From Centroberyx gerrardi (Eukaryota > Chordata > Actinopteri > Beryciformes > Berycidae): 64,000 bases of DNA. Shown here one piece after another: positions 37,301-64,000 of the stretch. Both the position numbers and the translations under genes were made by a program. The notes below the pieces were generated by a model. That model worked only from the letters and a program-made list of their open reading frames with translations, had not been told where the DNA came from and made no database searches. The stretch spans positions 8,370,501 to 8,434,500 of the forward strand of contig NC_136016.1 in assembly GCF_048128805.1 (NCBI RefSeq). Direction: 5' to 3'. Numbering within the stretch: the first letter of the stretch is position 1; each line of letters opens with the position of its first letter.

Positions 37301-40300
37301 TCAATCTGCCGCTCTGTTCTCCTGTCGCCAACCAGCCCGCCACCTCCTGCCTCACTCTTCTCTTCCCACTCTAATTAGGCTAATTGAGCTTTCTCGTTTC
37401 CCTCCCACGCACTTATCCAGCGACACTCCCAGGACTTCACCGTGTCTGTGTGTGAGTGGGTGGGTGAGCGCGTGCATACATGTGCATGGTGTGCATCCTC
37501 CCACTGCCTGTCTTGAGTATTGTACTGCAGGTCTCAGAGGAGTCTTGCGACCTATTTAAGCTTTCATAAACTGGGTTACAGGGGAGAGATGTTCTGGGTT
37601 TGGTCGTTTGCATAGGGAATGGTTGAGGAATGAGTAAGGGCGTGTTAAACCGCCTTGGTAGAAAAACCGCTGAAAATGATGCTCACTTTGTTTCCATAAC
37701 GACTACCTGCAGTAGCTGCCACCATCTGCAACTCTCGCAGCGCAGCCAATGTGCTCCCATACTCGCTCTTTGTGATCCACTATCAACTTTCCAACCATTA
37801 CTTTCGTTATGGTTGCTGTTGTCATAAATTGTCCACTGCCTAGTAGTATGAAACCCAGTCGTCTTTGTTGTGATGGTCAGCTCACAATGTGTTCTCATCT
37901 CCACTCACTCCGCTCTGTCCACCTTGCGGCCGCTCCCTCTATTTACTGTAAAAAAAAAAAAAGGTTGCTGGCAGTTTGACAAAAGCAAAATAGCGTAAGC
38001 ACGGCCTAATAGAATTATTGAGTGGCTAACAATGTCACCTGTCTTCCTGCTGTGTCCCTACCCCCCACCCCTCTGTGTTGGTGTGTCTGTCTGTCGTATA
38101 GAGTTGGAAGAGGAGTCCCCTGTAATCAACTGGTCTCTGGAGCTGGGCACGCGCCTAGACAGTCGGCTGTATGCCTTGTGGAACCGCACAGCCGGGGACT
38201 GTCTGCTCGACTCTGTACTACAGGCCACCTGGGGCATCTACGACAAGGACTCTGTCCTCCGCAAGACCCTCCACGACAGCCTGCACGACTGCTCACACTG
38301 GTGAGACACCAGGCTTCCCCCTGAACAGGCTCCCTGTGGTCCCTGAAATTCTGGAAAACTCACTGAATTTGAAAAAAGATAAAACTGAATGAAACTAGCT
38401 CCACTCACTGCAGTTATAGCTTTGAAAGTCCAAACTGCTGTATTTGCTGTTGCTGTATTTCACTCTTTAGATATGACTTGACTAACAGTGCCATTGCAGT
38501 CATGCCCTGCTGGGAGTCGTTCTGTAGTTTGATTTGACTACAGGCTCAATCATCAAAGGACCTCTACCTCAATATATTTACATACTTCCCTCACACAGTC
38601 AAATACGGGAGATTTGGGTACTTGGTAAATAAGGGATGATCTCCTCCAGTGTGTGTTTCAATTGTACTGTGTATGACTGTGTTTAGTATGTGTACGCAGG
38701 GTGTCTGCAAAGCCTTTAAAAAGTAATGTTTTAAGCTGAATTATCTAAATTCAAAGCCTTAAAAGGTCTTACATATGGTTATGCATTGCGTTTGAATTTT
38801 AGATATGAAATACTGTTTCATAGGTATTGAAAATGTTTTCTCTGGACTACTTTTCTTGTGAAAAATCTCCTTGGTTGCACAGACTTACACTACAGCTACT
38901 TTTTTCCTACTCAAGCTTATTTTGGGGGTGAAACTGGTCCAAAATTGGCATTGACAAAATCTTTAAAAGTCTTCAATGTAACTTTCAGAAGTCACCCTGG
39001 TAATGGATGCGTTCTTTTGTGATGGTTTTGTAGGTTTTATTCCCGCTGGAAGGAGTGGGAGTCGTGGTACTCACAGAGCTTCGGCCTGCACTTCTCCCTG
39101 CGAGAGGAGCAGTGGCAGGAGGACTGGGCCTTCATCCTCTCTCTGGCCAGCCAGGTAATTACGAGGTTTCTAGTCTTCTGACCTACTCTCTTCCTCCCTC
39201 CAAAATCAATTGGAAAAATGGAGAATGCGCAAGTATGGTGTGGGAGGCGTGTGTGTGATCAAGGGGAGAGTTTTCAAGGGGTTATGAGCGGACAGGACTT
39301 AAATTGTAGTGAGGAACAGGGGATTAATATGTGTAGTCGAAGTCGTCAAGGATAGACTCGCATTAGGTGAGGAGAGAGAGTGCGAACAGTGGCAGTCAAG
39401 GATAGTTGGCTGGGATATGCGTTGTAAAAGCATGTCAAGGAGGAAGTGAGGACATCAAATCAAGGATAATCCATTAAGGAGTGTTGCACGAAACGGAGCG
39501 GAGAGAAAGAGACAGAGATGGAGAGACAGAGACAGAGGGGACTCAAAGACGCAAAGACAGATCTGTGGAAGATGGATTGTGTGAGAACAAATAGCTGAGC
39601 AGGAGGAAGAGGGAGGACATAAGCAATTAAGATAGATCCACTAAGATGTAGTCGTAGGCTGACAGCTCATCTGCCCGGCTGGCACGCCTGCTGATGCAGC
39701 ACTCCTTCCCAACATGTGACCCGGGGATTACAGGCATTTAGCTGGGGGAGCCACTCCACCGGCAGTATAAACAAACACTACAAAAGCTACCATGCGATCT
39801 CCGTCTGAGGCTTCGACAGTGAGCGAGCGACGCAATCCGAGGGATAAGATCAGCCTTTGTATCCCTTAGGTGTGGATGACTTTGAAGTCCCCTTTTAACA
39901 TGAAACGTTATTGCTGCTGTATCTAAGATCAGTTATGCAATCTGCTTTAAAGATTACATATAATGCATTTCCGCTGTATCAGATGGTACAATAGAGAGGT
40001 GGGGGGTAGCATGAGATAAACGTCAGGAGACTGAAGCAAACCTGCAGTGTTGTGAGTTCATAGTATGCGCCTCGGCCCCCTGAGGTGTCAGGACGTCCCG
40101 AGTTCTGCAGTACAATGACAGTGCCTGCCAGCCACTGTTCTCCGCCCCCCTTCACTGTTTTTAGTTGTCCGAATATTGAATATACAATTGCAAAAGTACA
40201 TACGGTATGATTACATCTACTTCATCACCAATCACTTATGCATTGTATCCTTTTTGATGTCTTTTTCCCACGCAGCCCGGGGCCAGCCTGGAGCAGACCC

Positions 40301-41983
40301 ACATTTTTGTTCTTGCACACATTCTTCGCAGACCGATCATAGTCTACGGAGTGAAATACTTCAAGAGTTTCCGTGGGGAAACGTTAGGCTACACACGTTT
40401 TCAAGGTGAGCCGGTGTTGGGGTAAACCTGGAGATTTTGAAAAGATATTGTTACACTTAAATGGTCACTTATATACGGGCTATGTGCTTATAGTTCTGTA
40501 CCTGAAATGTTTGACGTTTCTATAAGTCAGTATACTGACTGTGGACCTGTAAAAGACATTAATTCCTTCATGGGTTTGGCTATAGGATTCTAACTCGATA
40601 CACTTGGACCATAGCATGAAATGAGGCCCCTAATCACATCACATGTGGTCTGTGGTTATTTTTGCCTGCCCATAGCCTCTTTTATAACAAGCTAGAGAAG
40701 AACAAGCTAGAGTTTTATATGAAAGCTAGGGGGCCCAGAGCTGGGGATTCATAGCTGCTATGTAACACAGACATAAAATATCTTGATCCAAGTCAGTCTA
40801 TTGTACTGCCTGGAATGTAATTTGGACAAAACATAACCACCGATGACTCGGTACACACCCATTAAAATCAATGCAAACTCCAGTAGCTCACTGAGCAGCG
40901 TAAAGTAATGAAAAGAGAATGAGCTACGATGAGCTGGAGTGGGTGTAGCACAGTGCCATGGCTCCAGTCTGCATTGCAGGCTAATTGGCCAGTGTTTGTT
41001 AGTGTGCGTCTGGAGCAGGAAGCGGGCCCAGCAGAAGCCAAGTCACGCAGGAGGAGGGAGGGAGGGCGTATTCATGGAAAAGCAGGGCACCAGGCTGCAC
41101 CAGGGAGCGCAGAGCCGCTCTCCCTCCTCACTGCGCACAATGGGCCAGTTGTTTTCCCTCAGCTGGAACGCCGCCACTGCTGGTGTCACGTCAGATACTA
41201 GATGGCGCTTGGCCCCGAGCGGCATTCACACACAGTGTAATTTGAGAGTAAAACTGCAGGGCCCGTTCCGTCCAGGCGGCTCGAGTGTCAGGGACTGGGG
41301 CTTTTGTTGCGGCCCGCGGTAGTTCCCAGCCGGTCCGACGACGTCTGAAACCCGTGTGTGTGTGTCTTTTCAGGTGTGTACCTGCCTCTGTTATGGGAGC
41401 AGAGTTTCTGCTGGAAGAGCCCCATCGCCCTGGGCTACACGCGGGGCCACTTCTCGGCCCTGGTGGCCATGGAGAACGACGGCTACGACAATCGCGGCGC
41501 TGGCGCCAACCTCAACACGGACGACGACGTCACGGTCACCTTCTTGCCACTAGTGGACAGCGAGAGGAAGCTGCTGCACATTCACTTCCTGTCTGCACAA
41601 GAGGTACGGATCGATCCCGAGTGCTGTCGCTGTGCGTGTCACGTAGCGGATGTTTCCTCGAGAACGAACTTCGTGATGTACGACTGCGGCGGCGGGTAGT
41701 TTCATGTCTTTAAATATGTTTCAGTCTTGTCCCACGATGAGTAATGCAGTGTTTGTCTGTGACTCAGATGGGCAACGAGGAGCAGCAGGAGAAGCTACTG
41801 AGGGAATGGCTGGACTGCTGCGTGACAGAAGGAGGCATGCTGGCAGCCATGCAGAAGAGCTCCCGCCACCGTAACCACCCCCTGGTCACCCAGATGGTGG
41901 AGAAGTGGTTGGACAGATACCGCCAGATCCGCCCCTGCGCCTCTCTCTCTGACGGAGAGGAGGAGGAGGATGAAGACGAGTGA
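30507..41983 (+). CDS. zranb1: ZRANB1 / TRABID deubiquitinase, nine coding exons, 711 aa
   Basis: TRABID is an OTU-family cysteine deubiquitinase that prefers K29- and K33-linked chains and also cuts K63. It has been linked to Wnt/beta-catenin output. The exons are 30507-31332, 34593-34780, 35863-36016, 37011-37082, 38102-38300, 39034-39154, 40276-40405, 41374-41603 and 41768-41983. All phases agree; the 711-aa product compares with 708 in human. Three NZF zinc fingers are seen (Cys10/13/24/27, Cys91/94/105/108, Cys160/163/174/177). An ankyrin-like ubiquitin-binding region follows (about 260-340), then the OTU core. Catalytic Cys447 lies in NRTAGDCLLDSV and His589 in GYTRGHFSALV, both offset by four from human numbering. 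The start is the second of two tandem ATGs, chosen by alignment with human MSERGIKW; 30504 is equally possible. Confidence 0.96.
31333..34592 (+). other. zranb1: zranb1 first coding-region intron
   Basis: The intron holds no recognised exon. It contains a degraded hAT-like repeat near 33090-33335. Confidence 0.7.
33090..33335. mobile_element. degraded nonautonomous hAT-like repeat
   Basis: The sequence has the GATTCCAGCTAAAATGATAA start, an AT-rich interior with ATTGTGATCATGA-like steps, and the end GATTAATTGTTCAGCC. I recognise this as resembling an abundant fish short-element family. Neither terminal repeat nor target duplication is clear, so it is treated as an old fragment. Confidence 0.4.
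34593..34780 (+). CDS. zranb1: zranb1 coding exon 2
   Basis: The exon encodes GVVEGDLAAIEAYKSSGGDI through AILLTE, part of the ankyrin-like ubiquitin-binding domain. It lies between a GTGCTGCAG acceptor and a GAG/GTAAGC donor. Confidence 0.95.
35863..36016 (+). CDS. zranb1: zranb1 coding exon 3
   Basis: The exon encodes VNQQAAKCIPSMVCPELTEQ through LVTFTLPA. Its acceptor is preceded by a (GT)n/GTGC run at 35826-35855 instead of a normal pyrimidine tract. Confidence 0.94.
37011..37082 (+). CDS. zranb1: zranb1 coding exon 4
   Basis: This 72-nt exon encodes DIEDLPPAVQEKLFDEVLDR and DVQK. It lies between a CTCTTTGCAG acceptor and an AAG/GTACCC donor. Confidence 0.94.
38102..38300 (+). CDS. zranb1: zranb1 coding exon 5 (catalytic Cys)
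   Basis: The exon opens the OTU core and contains the nucleophile Cys447 in WNRTAGDCLLDSVLQATWG. The acceptor is GTCGTATAG and the donor is CTG/GTGAGA. Confidence 0.95.
38697..38999. mobile_element. candidate short DNA element (CAGGGTG ends)
   Basis: The left end is CAGGGTGTCTGCAAAGCC and the right end is GAAGTCACCCTG, giving 7-bp inverted ends. The inside has repeated CTTTAAAA/CTTAAAAGGTCTT steps that resemble a common fish nonautonomous element. No clear flanking duplication was found. Confidence 0.45.
39034..39154 (+). CDS. zranb1: zranb1 coding exon 6
   Basis: The exon encodes FYSRWKEWESWYSQSFGLHF and on to AFILSLASQ. The acceptor is GGTTTTGTAG and the donor is CAG/GTAATT. Confidence 0.95.
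40276..40405 (+). CDS. zranb1: zranb1 coding exon 7
   Basis: The exon encodes PGASLEQTHIFVLAHILRRP and on to GETLGYTRFQ within the OTU fold. The acceptor is TTCCCACGCAG. Confidence 0.95.
41374..41603 (+). CDS. zranb1: zranb1 coding exon 8 (catalytic His)
   Basis: The exon encodes GVYLPLLWEQSFCWKSPIAL and continues with GYTRGHFSALV (His589) and LNTDDDVTVTFLPLV. The donor is GAG/GTACGG. Confidence 0.95.
41768..41983 (+). CDS. zranb1: zranb1 coding exon 9 (C-terminus)
   Basis: The exon encodes MGNEEQQEKLLREWLDCCVT and ends in the acidic tail SLSDGEEEEDEDE and a TGA stop, as in other TRABID proteins. Confidence 0.95.
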   Translation: MGNEEQQEKLLREWLDCCVTEGGMLAAMQKSSRHRNHPLVTQMVEKWLDRYRQIRPCASLSDGEEEEDEDE

Positions 41984-44120
41984 GGGAGGGAGAGAGAGAG
42001 CTGGTAACTAGGAGACTGGACACCCACTGTGGCTCGTGGGCTCTGGAAGAGTACCTTACTATCAAGATATTTTTTTTTTTTTTTCCTTACCCCAAATTGT
42101 AAATCTTTAACTTGTAATAATGCATGTGTTCTGTAAGCTTTGTGATAGAAAAGAAAATACCAGCACCAAGGAACAGAATCCCCATTATTTCTCCTATGAA
42201 AGCACATTCGGTCTGCTTTCCTCTTAGTTCGCACTCGCAAAGCTCGACCAGAGAGAAATGCTAGTACATATAGGAAAATATATTTAAGGAAATCCCGAAG
42301 CCGCACTTGCTGGGAAATGTTATTTACAGAATTGCCTGACAGAAATTTTGCTTAAAACCGAGAGCATTATAATCCTTGTGTGTCTATTAAGGTTTAAAGA
42401 GCACCGATTTTTCCTGATTGTTAATCCCGTTGCAAGCCTTCTGCAAACCCCCTTCTAAGGTTGGATTCTATTTATTTGTTTAGGAGAGTTAGCGCGCAGA
42501 GGCAAGACCTTTATTCTGCCCCCGTTTTCGTTTGTGTTTCGTTTGATTCATGCAATCTTGAAGAATTTTATGTTGCACAGGTATACATACATTCTGTGAG
42601 AGAAAAAAAAAACTGTACAAGTTTACTGACATTTTTATGTGTGATTTAGTACCTCATTTTGATGTTAGAGTGGGTGGCGGTGATGCTGGTGGGGGAACGA
42701 GAAAACCAAACACTCTGCCTCTTTCTATGGAGTGCATTAACATTAAATTTGACTCACTCACATCCTCCTTGTTGTCATTTGCATGTTTTTTCATCTCCAG
42801 TTCCCATGTGTTTGGGTTGGTGGTGCCAGGACTGTTGTGTTTGACTGTCGCTCCAGTCTGTGATTTTTTTTTTTACCATTACTAAAAATAATCCATACAA
42901 AACACATTGAGTCATATATTAGAGAGCAATGTTCCAAAAAGTTTGATTTAGCAATTTGATAATTGATGAATACCAATATGAAGATGAATGCTGCCAATTG
43001 AAGCACAATGGATGACCTCAGTACACACAGACACAGTCAATAATGCACACACACACATACTCTAAACAGACTTTAAGATTAACTAGACTAAGACTAGATT
43101 AACTCATTTAGTGTTGTCTGTAAATCTTTTCTCAAAGCAAATGAAAAAAAATTTTAAATTGTTGAATCAAGTTTAATTTTCGCAGTGATCTATCTTATTC
43201 TGCCTCATTTCGAAGTACTAACACTCGTTTCTAAAAAATTCCCCCAAAAATCTTAGGAAAATAAGATTTTAAGACCTAACTCCCATGTTAAGGTGGAAAC
43301 TTTTTGCAGTGTGGGGCAGAAACCTATACTTAGAGAACATTTTCGTTAAGAAGAGCAATGTATAATGTTATTTTGGGAAGAATTAGGCCAACATCACTTT
43401 AACCCACTCATCGCAAACGATGATGCAAAAACCTAATACAAAATTGCTCCCTCCATTATAAGGAAGGTGTAAAGGTGAATAGCACAGGTACAAGATGAGG
43501 TTGTGGCTCTCCCATCCACAGCTGAGAGGGATGTGACACATGGCTGCTCCTCTTCTGTCTCCTCCTGACCTCTCCGGATCATGTTCATCTGCTCGGCACA
43601 CACACACACACACACACCAATCTCTCAGATCTTTTTTTTCACTGCTGAAATTCAATGGAGATACATCTTGACCTTAAAACTTAATTGACCATCTGTACAA
43701 GTCTTACAGTACCTCCCACACATTCCCACAACTACAGTATAAACTTTTTTTTATCAGCGATGGATGTCATCAAAGTTGTTTTAGCTGTAGTAGCCAACGT
43801 TTCCTTTTTCCCATGGGAGCCTCTCTTGCGTTTGAGTTAATTTTCAAAGGGTTCCAGTCTTTTGTGGTATATTTTAATGGGTCATGTGGGTCCAAATGGA
43901 AAAACTCTGCTTATTTTCAAAACTCAGTGCTGGCAGATGTACAAGTCAGAAATCTGGTCCATGCTGCAATTCATTTTCTTTCAATCCTCTGAGTTGCCCC
44001 CTTATCAGGGCTTGTTGATATATGGCGCCCCCTAGTGACAGAAGCTCAAACTAGATGCATCCTGGAGGATTTAATGAATGGCATTTCATAATGAGTAATA
44101 AAAAGAATGTAAAACCTACT
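41984..44120 (+). other. zranb1: zranb1 3' UTR
   Basis: The region follows the stop codon and has no other gene. It contains a T16 tract near 42070-42085, an (AC)n run at 43597-43618 and an AATAAA at 44097-44102, which would give a 3' UTR of about 2.1 kb. Shorter forms are possible, for example using ATTAAA near 42745. Confidence 0.55.
44097..44102 (+). other. zranb1: candidate zranb1 polyadenylation signal
   Basis: AATAAA followed by AAGAATGTAAAA. It lies about 95 bp from the opposing ctbp2 signal, so the two genes would meet tail-to-tail. Confidence 0.45.
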
Positions 44121-44194
44121 ACATAGAGGGGATATCAAGTATCGATCATCAAGCAAGCAGTCAGTACAGACAGTTGGTTCTCAGAATTGTATCT

Positions 44195-44200
44195 TTTATT
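44195..44200 (-). other. ctbp2: candidate ctbp2 distal polyadenylation signal
   Basis: TTTATT on the plus strand reads AATAAA on the ctbp2 strand, 1.84 kb after the ctbp2 stop. A second copy at 45104-45109 could define a shorter 3' UTR of about 0.95 kb. Confidence 0.45.
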
Positions 44201-46043
44201 TGAACTGCACTGAATGCTAAATGTTCACCTTGTACAAGAAACAAATACAAATACTCACACTAAAAACAAAACATACTGCTGGCTGCCTCTTCTGCTATTG
44301 TTGGGACACTAAGTAGGAGTTTTGCTATTGCTCTTACAGAGAACAGGATGCCCCAAAGAACCTGGCCTTCAATAGAACAAAGAAAATATAAGAAGGAGAG
44401 AGAGAGAGAGAGAGAGAGGGTGGATCACATAGGACTATGGTTATAGGAACATTTAACTAGGCAATACAAATCTAACAGGACTCTTCAAAACTCTTTTTAA
44501 CACCAAAAACATGGGATGCGTCTTGTATATAAAAATACCACAATGGAGAGGATGAGGGAAGAGAGAAAATATCCAGACTACCCAGATTAGTAATTTCTTT
44601 TTTTTTTTTTTTTTCCTCAAGACAAAATTTTGGGAATAAACAATATCTGCAAAAAAGTGTTTTCCTGAGTCATTAAGGAATGAAGTTTGCTTTAACCCTT
44701 TCCTGTCCGCGGAGGTGTGAAGTGTGCTCGGCCGTGGCCGCTGTCCGAGGGAGGGGGGCGGCGCCATCTGTCTTCTGCTGCCATCAGCGTGGAAAGTAAA
44801 GAGAGCTTGTCCGCTGGTCGTCAGTCGTCATCACAAACGTCCGCTCCCATCAACACAGACGAAGAATCAGAGATGCAGTGTCCTCTTGACAAAGTCTTTT
44901 TTTTTTTACTTTGTTTAGTACTGAATGACACATTACCACTTCTTATGAACTAAAAAAAACAAAACAAGTCAAACACAGTCCTTCACTTCACTCAGAGCTG
45001 CCGACTCCCTCTTAACTCACATAAACTCGTATCAGGTAGCAAATGCAGTCAAATATATAGAGTGAATGTTTTGAGTGCTTGCCGCTGACGGCTTGATATT
45101 GACTTTATTCACAACAGTCGTGACAATGAGACTCCTAGGCTATGAAAGTTGCCCTCTGGGGTTGCATACCTGTAACCGACAAGTGCGACACACACCGTAG
45201 TTGACATAATATTGTCAGGAAAGGGTTAAAACCCACTCTCTAGATTACTATTACTGATGAGCAATCTTGTCTTTTCCTTTTTGTTTGATGAATGATAAAT
45301 ATATATAAGTCGATAATCCATTTTTAGTCTCATTTCTGCCTTTCACACTCAAGATCGAACAAAAGAAAAATATTCTCTTCTGAGGCATAATACAGAATGG
45401 ACTGGGGGGAGGGGGGGGGGGGCTAAACAGTACACATTAGTTACATAAGGGGGTGGGGTGGGAGGGTGGAGGAGGGCTTGGGGAAGGGATGGGAAGAGGG
45501 TGGGAGGGTAGGGGGGTAAGGAGGGGGGGGTCGGGGGAATAAGGTCCAGTAGCACATGATGTCAAAAGTTTTTTCTCTTGTTCTCCCATTGGTGTGTCAA
45601 GATGCGGGCCTACTTTTCCCATGAGCTCTGAGGTGGAGGAGGGGGGTGGGGGGGGGCGGGGGCGGGACAGAGTCTCATCGCGCGGCGGCTGGCAAGTCTA
45701 TCCCGGAGCGCTAAAAACCACTGGACTCTGTTTCCAGAATGACAGGCATGTCCCAAAGAAGAAGGAAAAAAAAACCAAAAAACAAACATCATCATCAAAG
45801 AGTAAAGTTGGTACGGAACCCAAAGAGACAGAGAGAGTAAAAACTAAAACGTTAAAAGTACAAATTCGCCCGGGACACTTCGCTCGTTCCCGGCTGCTGA
45901 CTGAGTGACAGGCAGCCGCTTATGTTTCACTGTCTCTTGGTCCCAGTTGGTCGGTTCGCTTTGTAATCGGTCGGTTGCTTGGTGGCGTTCGAGTGTTGAC
46001 TGGTCGGATGAGAGGTCGCCGTCGCGTCTCGTCTCGTCTGCTG
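44201..46043 (-). other. ctbp2: ctbp2 3' UTR
   Basis: No other gene was recognised here. Notable simple sequence includes a GA run at 44397-44418, a T run near 44598-44614, and a striking plus-strand G-rich tract at 45404-45540 that is C-rich in the ctbp2 RNA. A second G-rich patch is at 45632-45665. Confidence 0.6.
45404..45540. repeat. G-rich (plus) / C-rich (ctbp2 RNA) tract
   Basis: Most positions on the plus strand are G, in runs of 3 to 12 separated by A or T. It could form G-quadruplexes on the plus-strand DNA, and would be a poly(C)-binding tract in the ctbp2 3' UTR. Confidence 0.85.

Positions 46044-64000
<17,957 letters not shown>

Larger units (their letters stand above)
34781..38101 (+). 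other. zranb1: zranb1 introns between coding exons 2 and 5
   Basis: Outside exons 35863-36016 and 37011-37082 no coding sequence was recognised. A T run lies near 35680-35699, a (GT)n run near 35826-35855 and a G9 run at 36302-36310. Confidence 0.65.
38301..41373 (+). other. zranb1: zranb1 introns between coding exons 5 and 8
   Basis: Outside exons 39034-39154 and 40276-40405 no coding sequence was recognised. The first of these introns carries a repeat at 38697-38999. GA-rich sequence lies near 39494-39540. Confidence 0.65.

Overview
This is a piece of vertebrate nuclear genome, almost certainly from a teleost fish. The genes are split by GT-AG introns and follow the order seen around human 10q26.13 (LHPP, FAM53B, ZRANB1, CTBP2). 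The introns are short to moderate. Long AC/GT microsatellites, Tc1-like, hAT-like and L2-like transposon pieces, and GCTAGC/TAACGTTA-rich putative promoters are all typical of fish DNA. There are no bacterial, phage, CRISPR or viral features.

Layout. The last coding exon of lhpp (+) is at 763-859, with its polyadenylation signals near 1.63-1.70 kb. A gene-free spacer runs to about 7.0 kb. fam53b (simplet) lies on the minus strand with four coding exons between 15346 and 7740; its 5' noncoding exon and promoter are unresolved but probably near 18.2-18.8 kb. hpdl (minus, five coding exons, 28460-26260) follows, where human 10q26 has no such gene. zranb1/TRABID (+, nine coding exons, 30507-41983) has its putative promoter and 5' noncoding exon near 29.6-29.96 kb. 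ctbp2 (minus, eight coding exons, 61539-46044) runs tail-to-tail with zranb1; its first coding exon and any RIBEYE-specific exon lie beyond the right edge.

All exon joins were checked by hand for phase. They give complete predicted proteins of 419 aa (Fam53b), 439 aa (Hpdl) and 711 aa (Zranb1). The ctbp2 exons account for 425 residues, which matches the expected 445-aa protein minus a 19-residue first exon and one split codon.

Functionally, Fam53b (beta-catenin nuclear import), Zranb1 (K29/K33/K63-directed OTU deubiquitinase linked to Wnt signalling) and CtBP2 (NAD(H)-sensing corepressor, including at TCF targets) all touch Wnt output. Lhpp (a HAD phosphatase) and Hpdl (an iron-dependent oxygenase-family enzyme of coenzyme Q headgroup synthesis) are metabolic.

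The most interesting non-coding signal is in ctbp2. Two introns have a long AC run just inside the donor and a long GU run just before the acceptor in the sense RNA, so the two intron ends could pair. A further intron starts with an extreme GGCC/G-run donor. Two short hAT-type elements with matching 8-bp target duplications, a Tc1 tail, an L2-like tail and another LINE tail are also recognisable.
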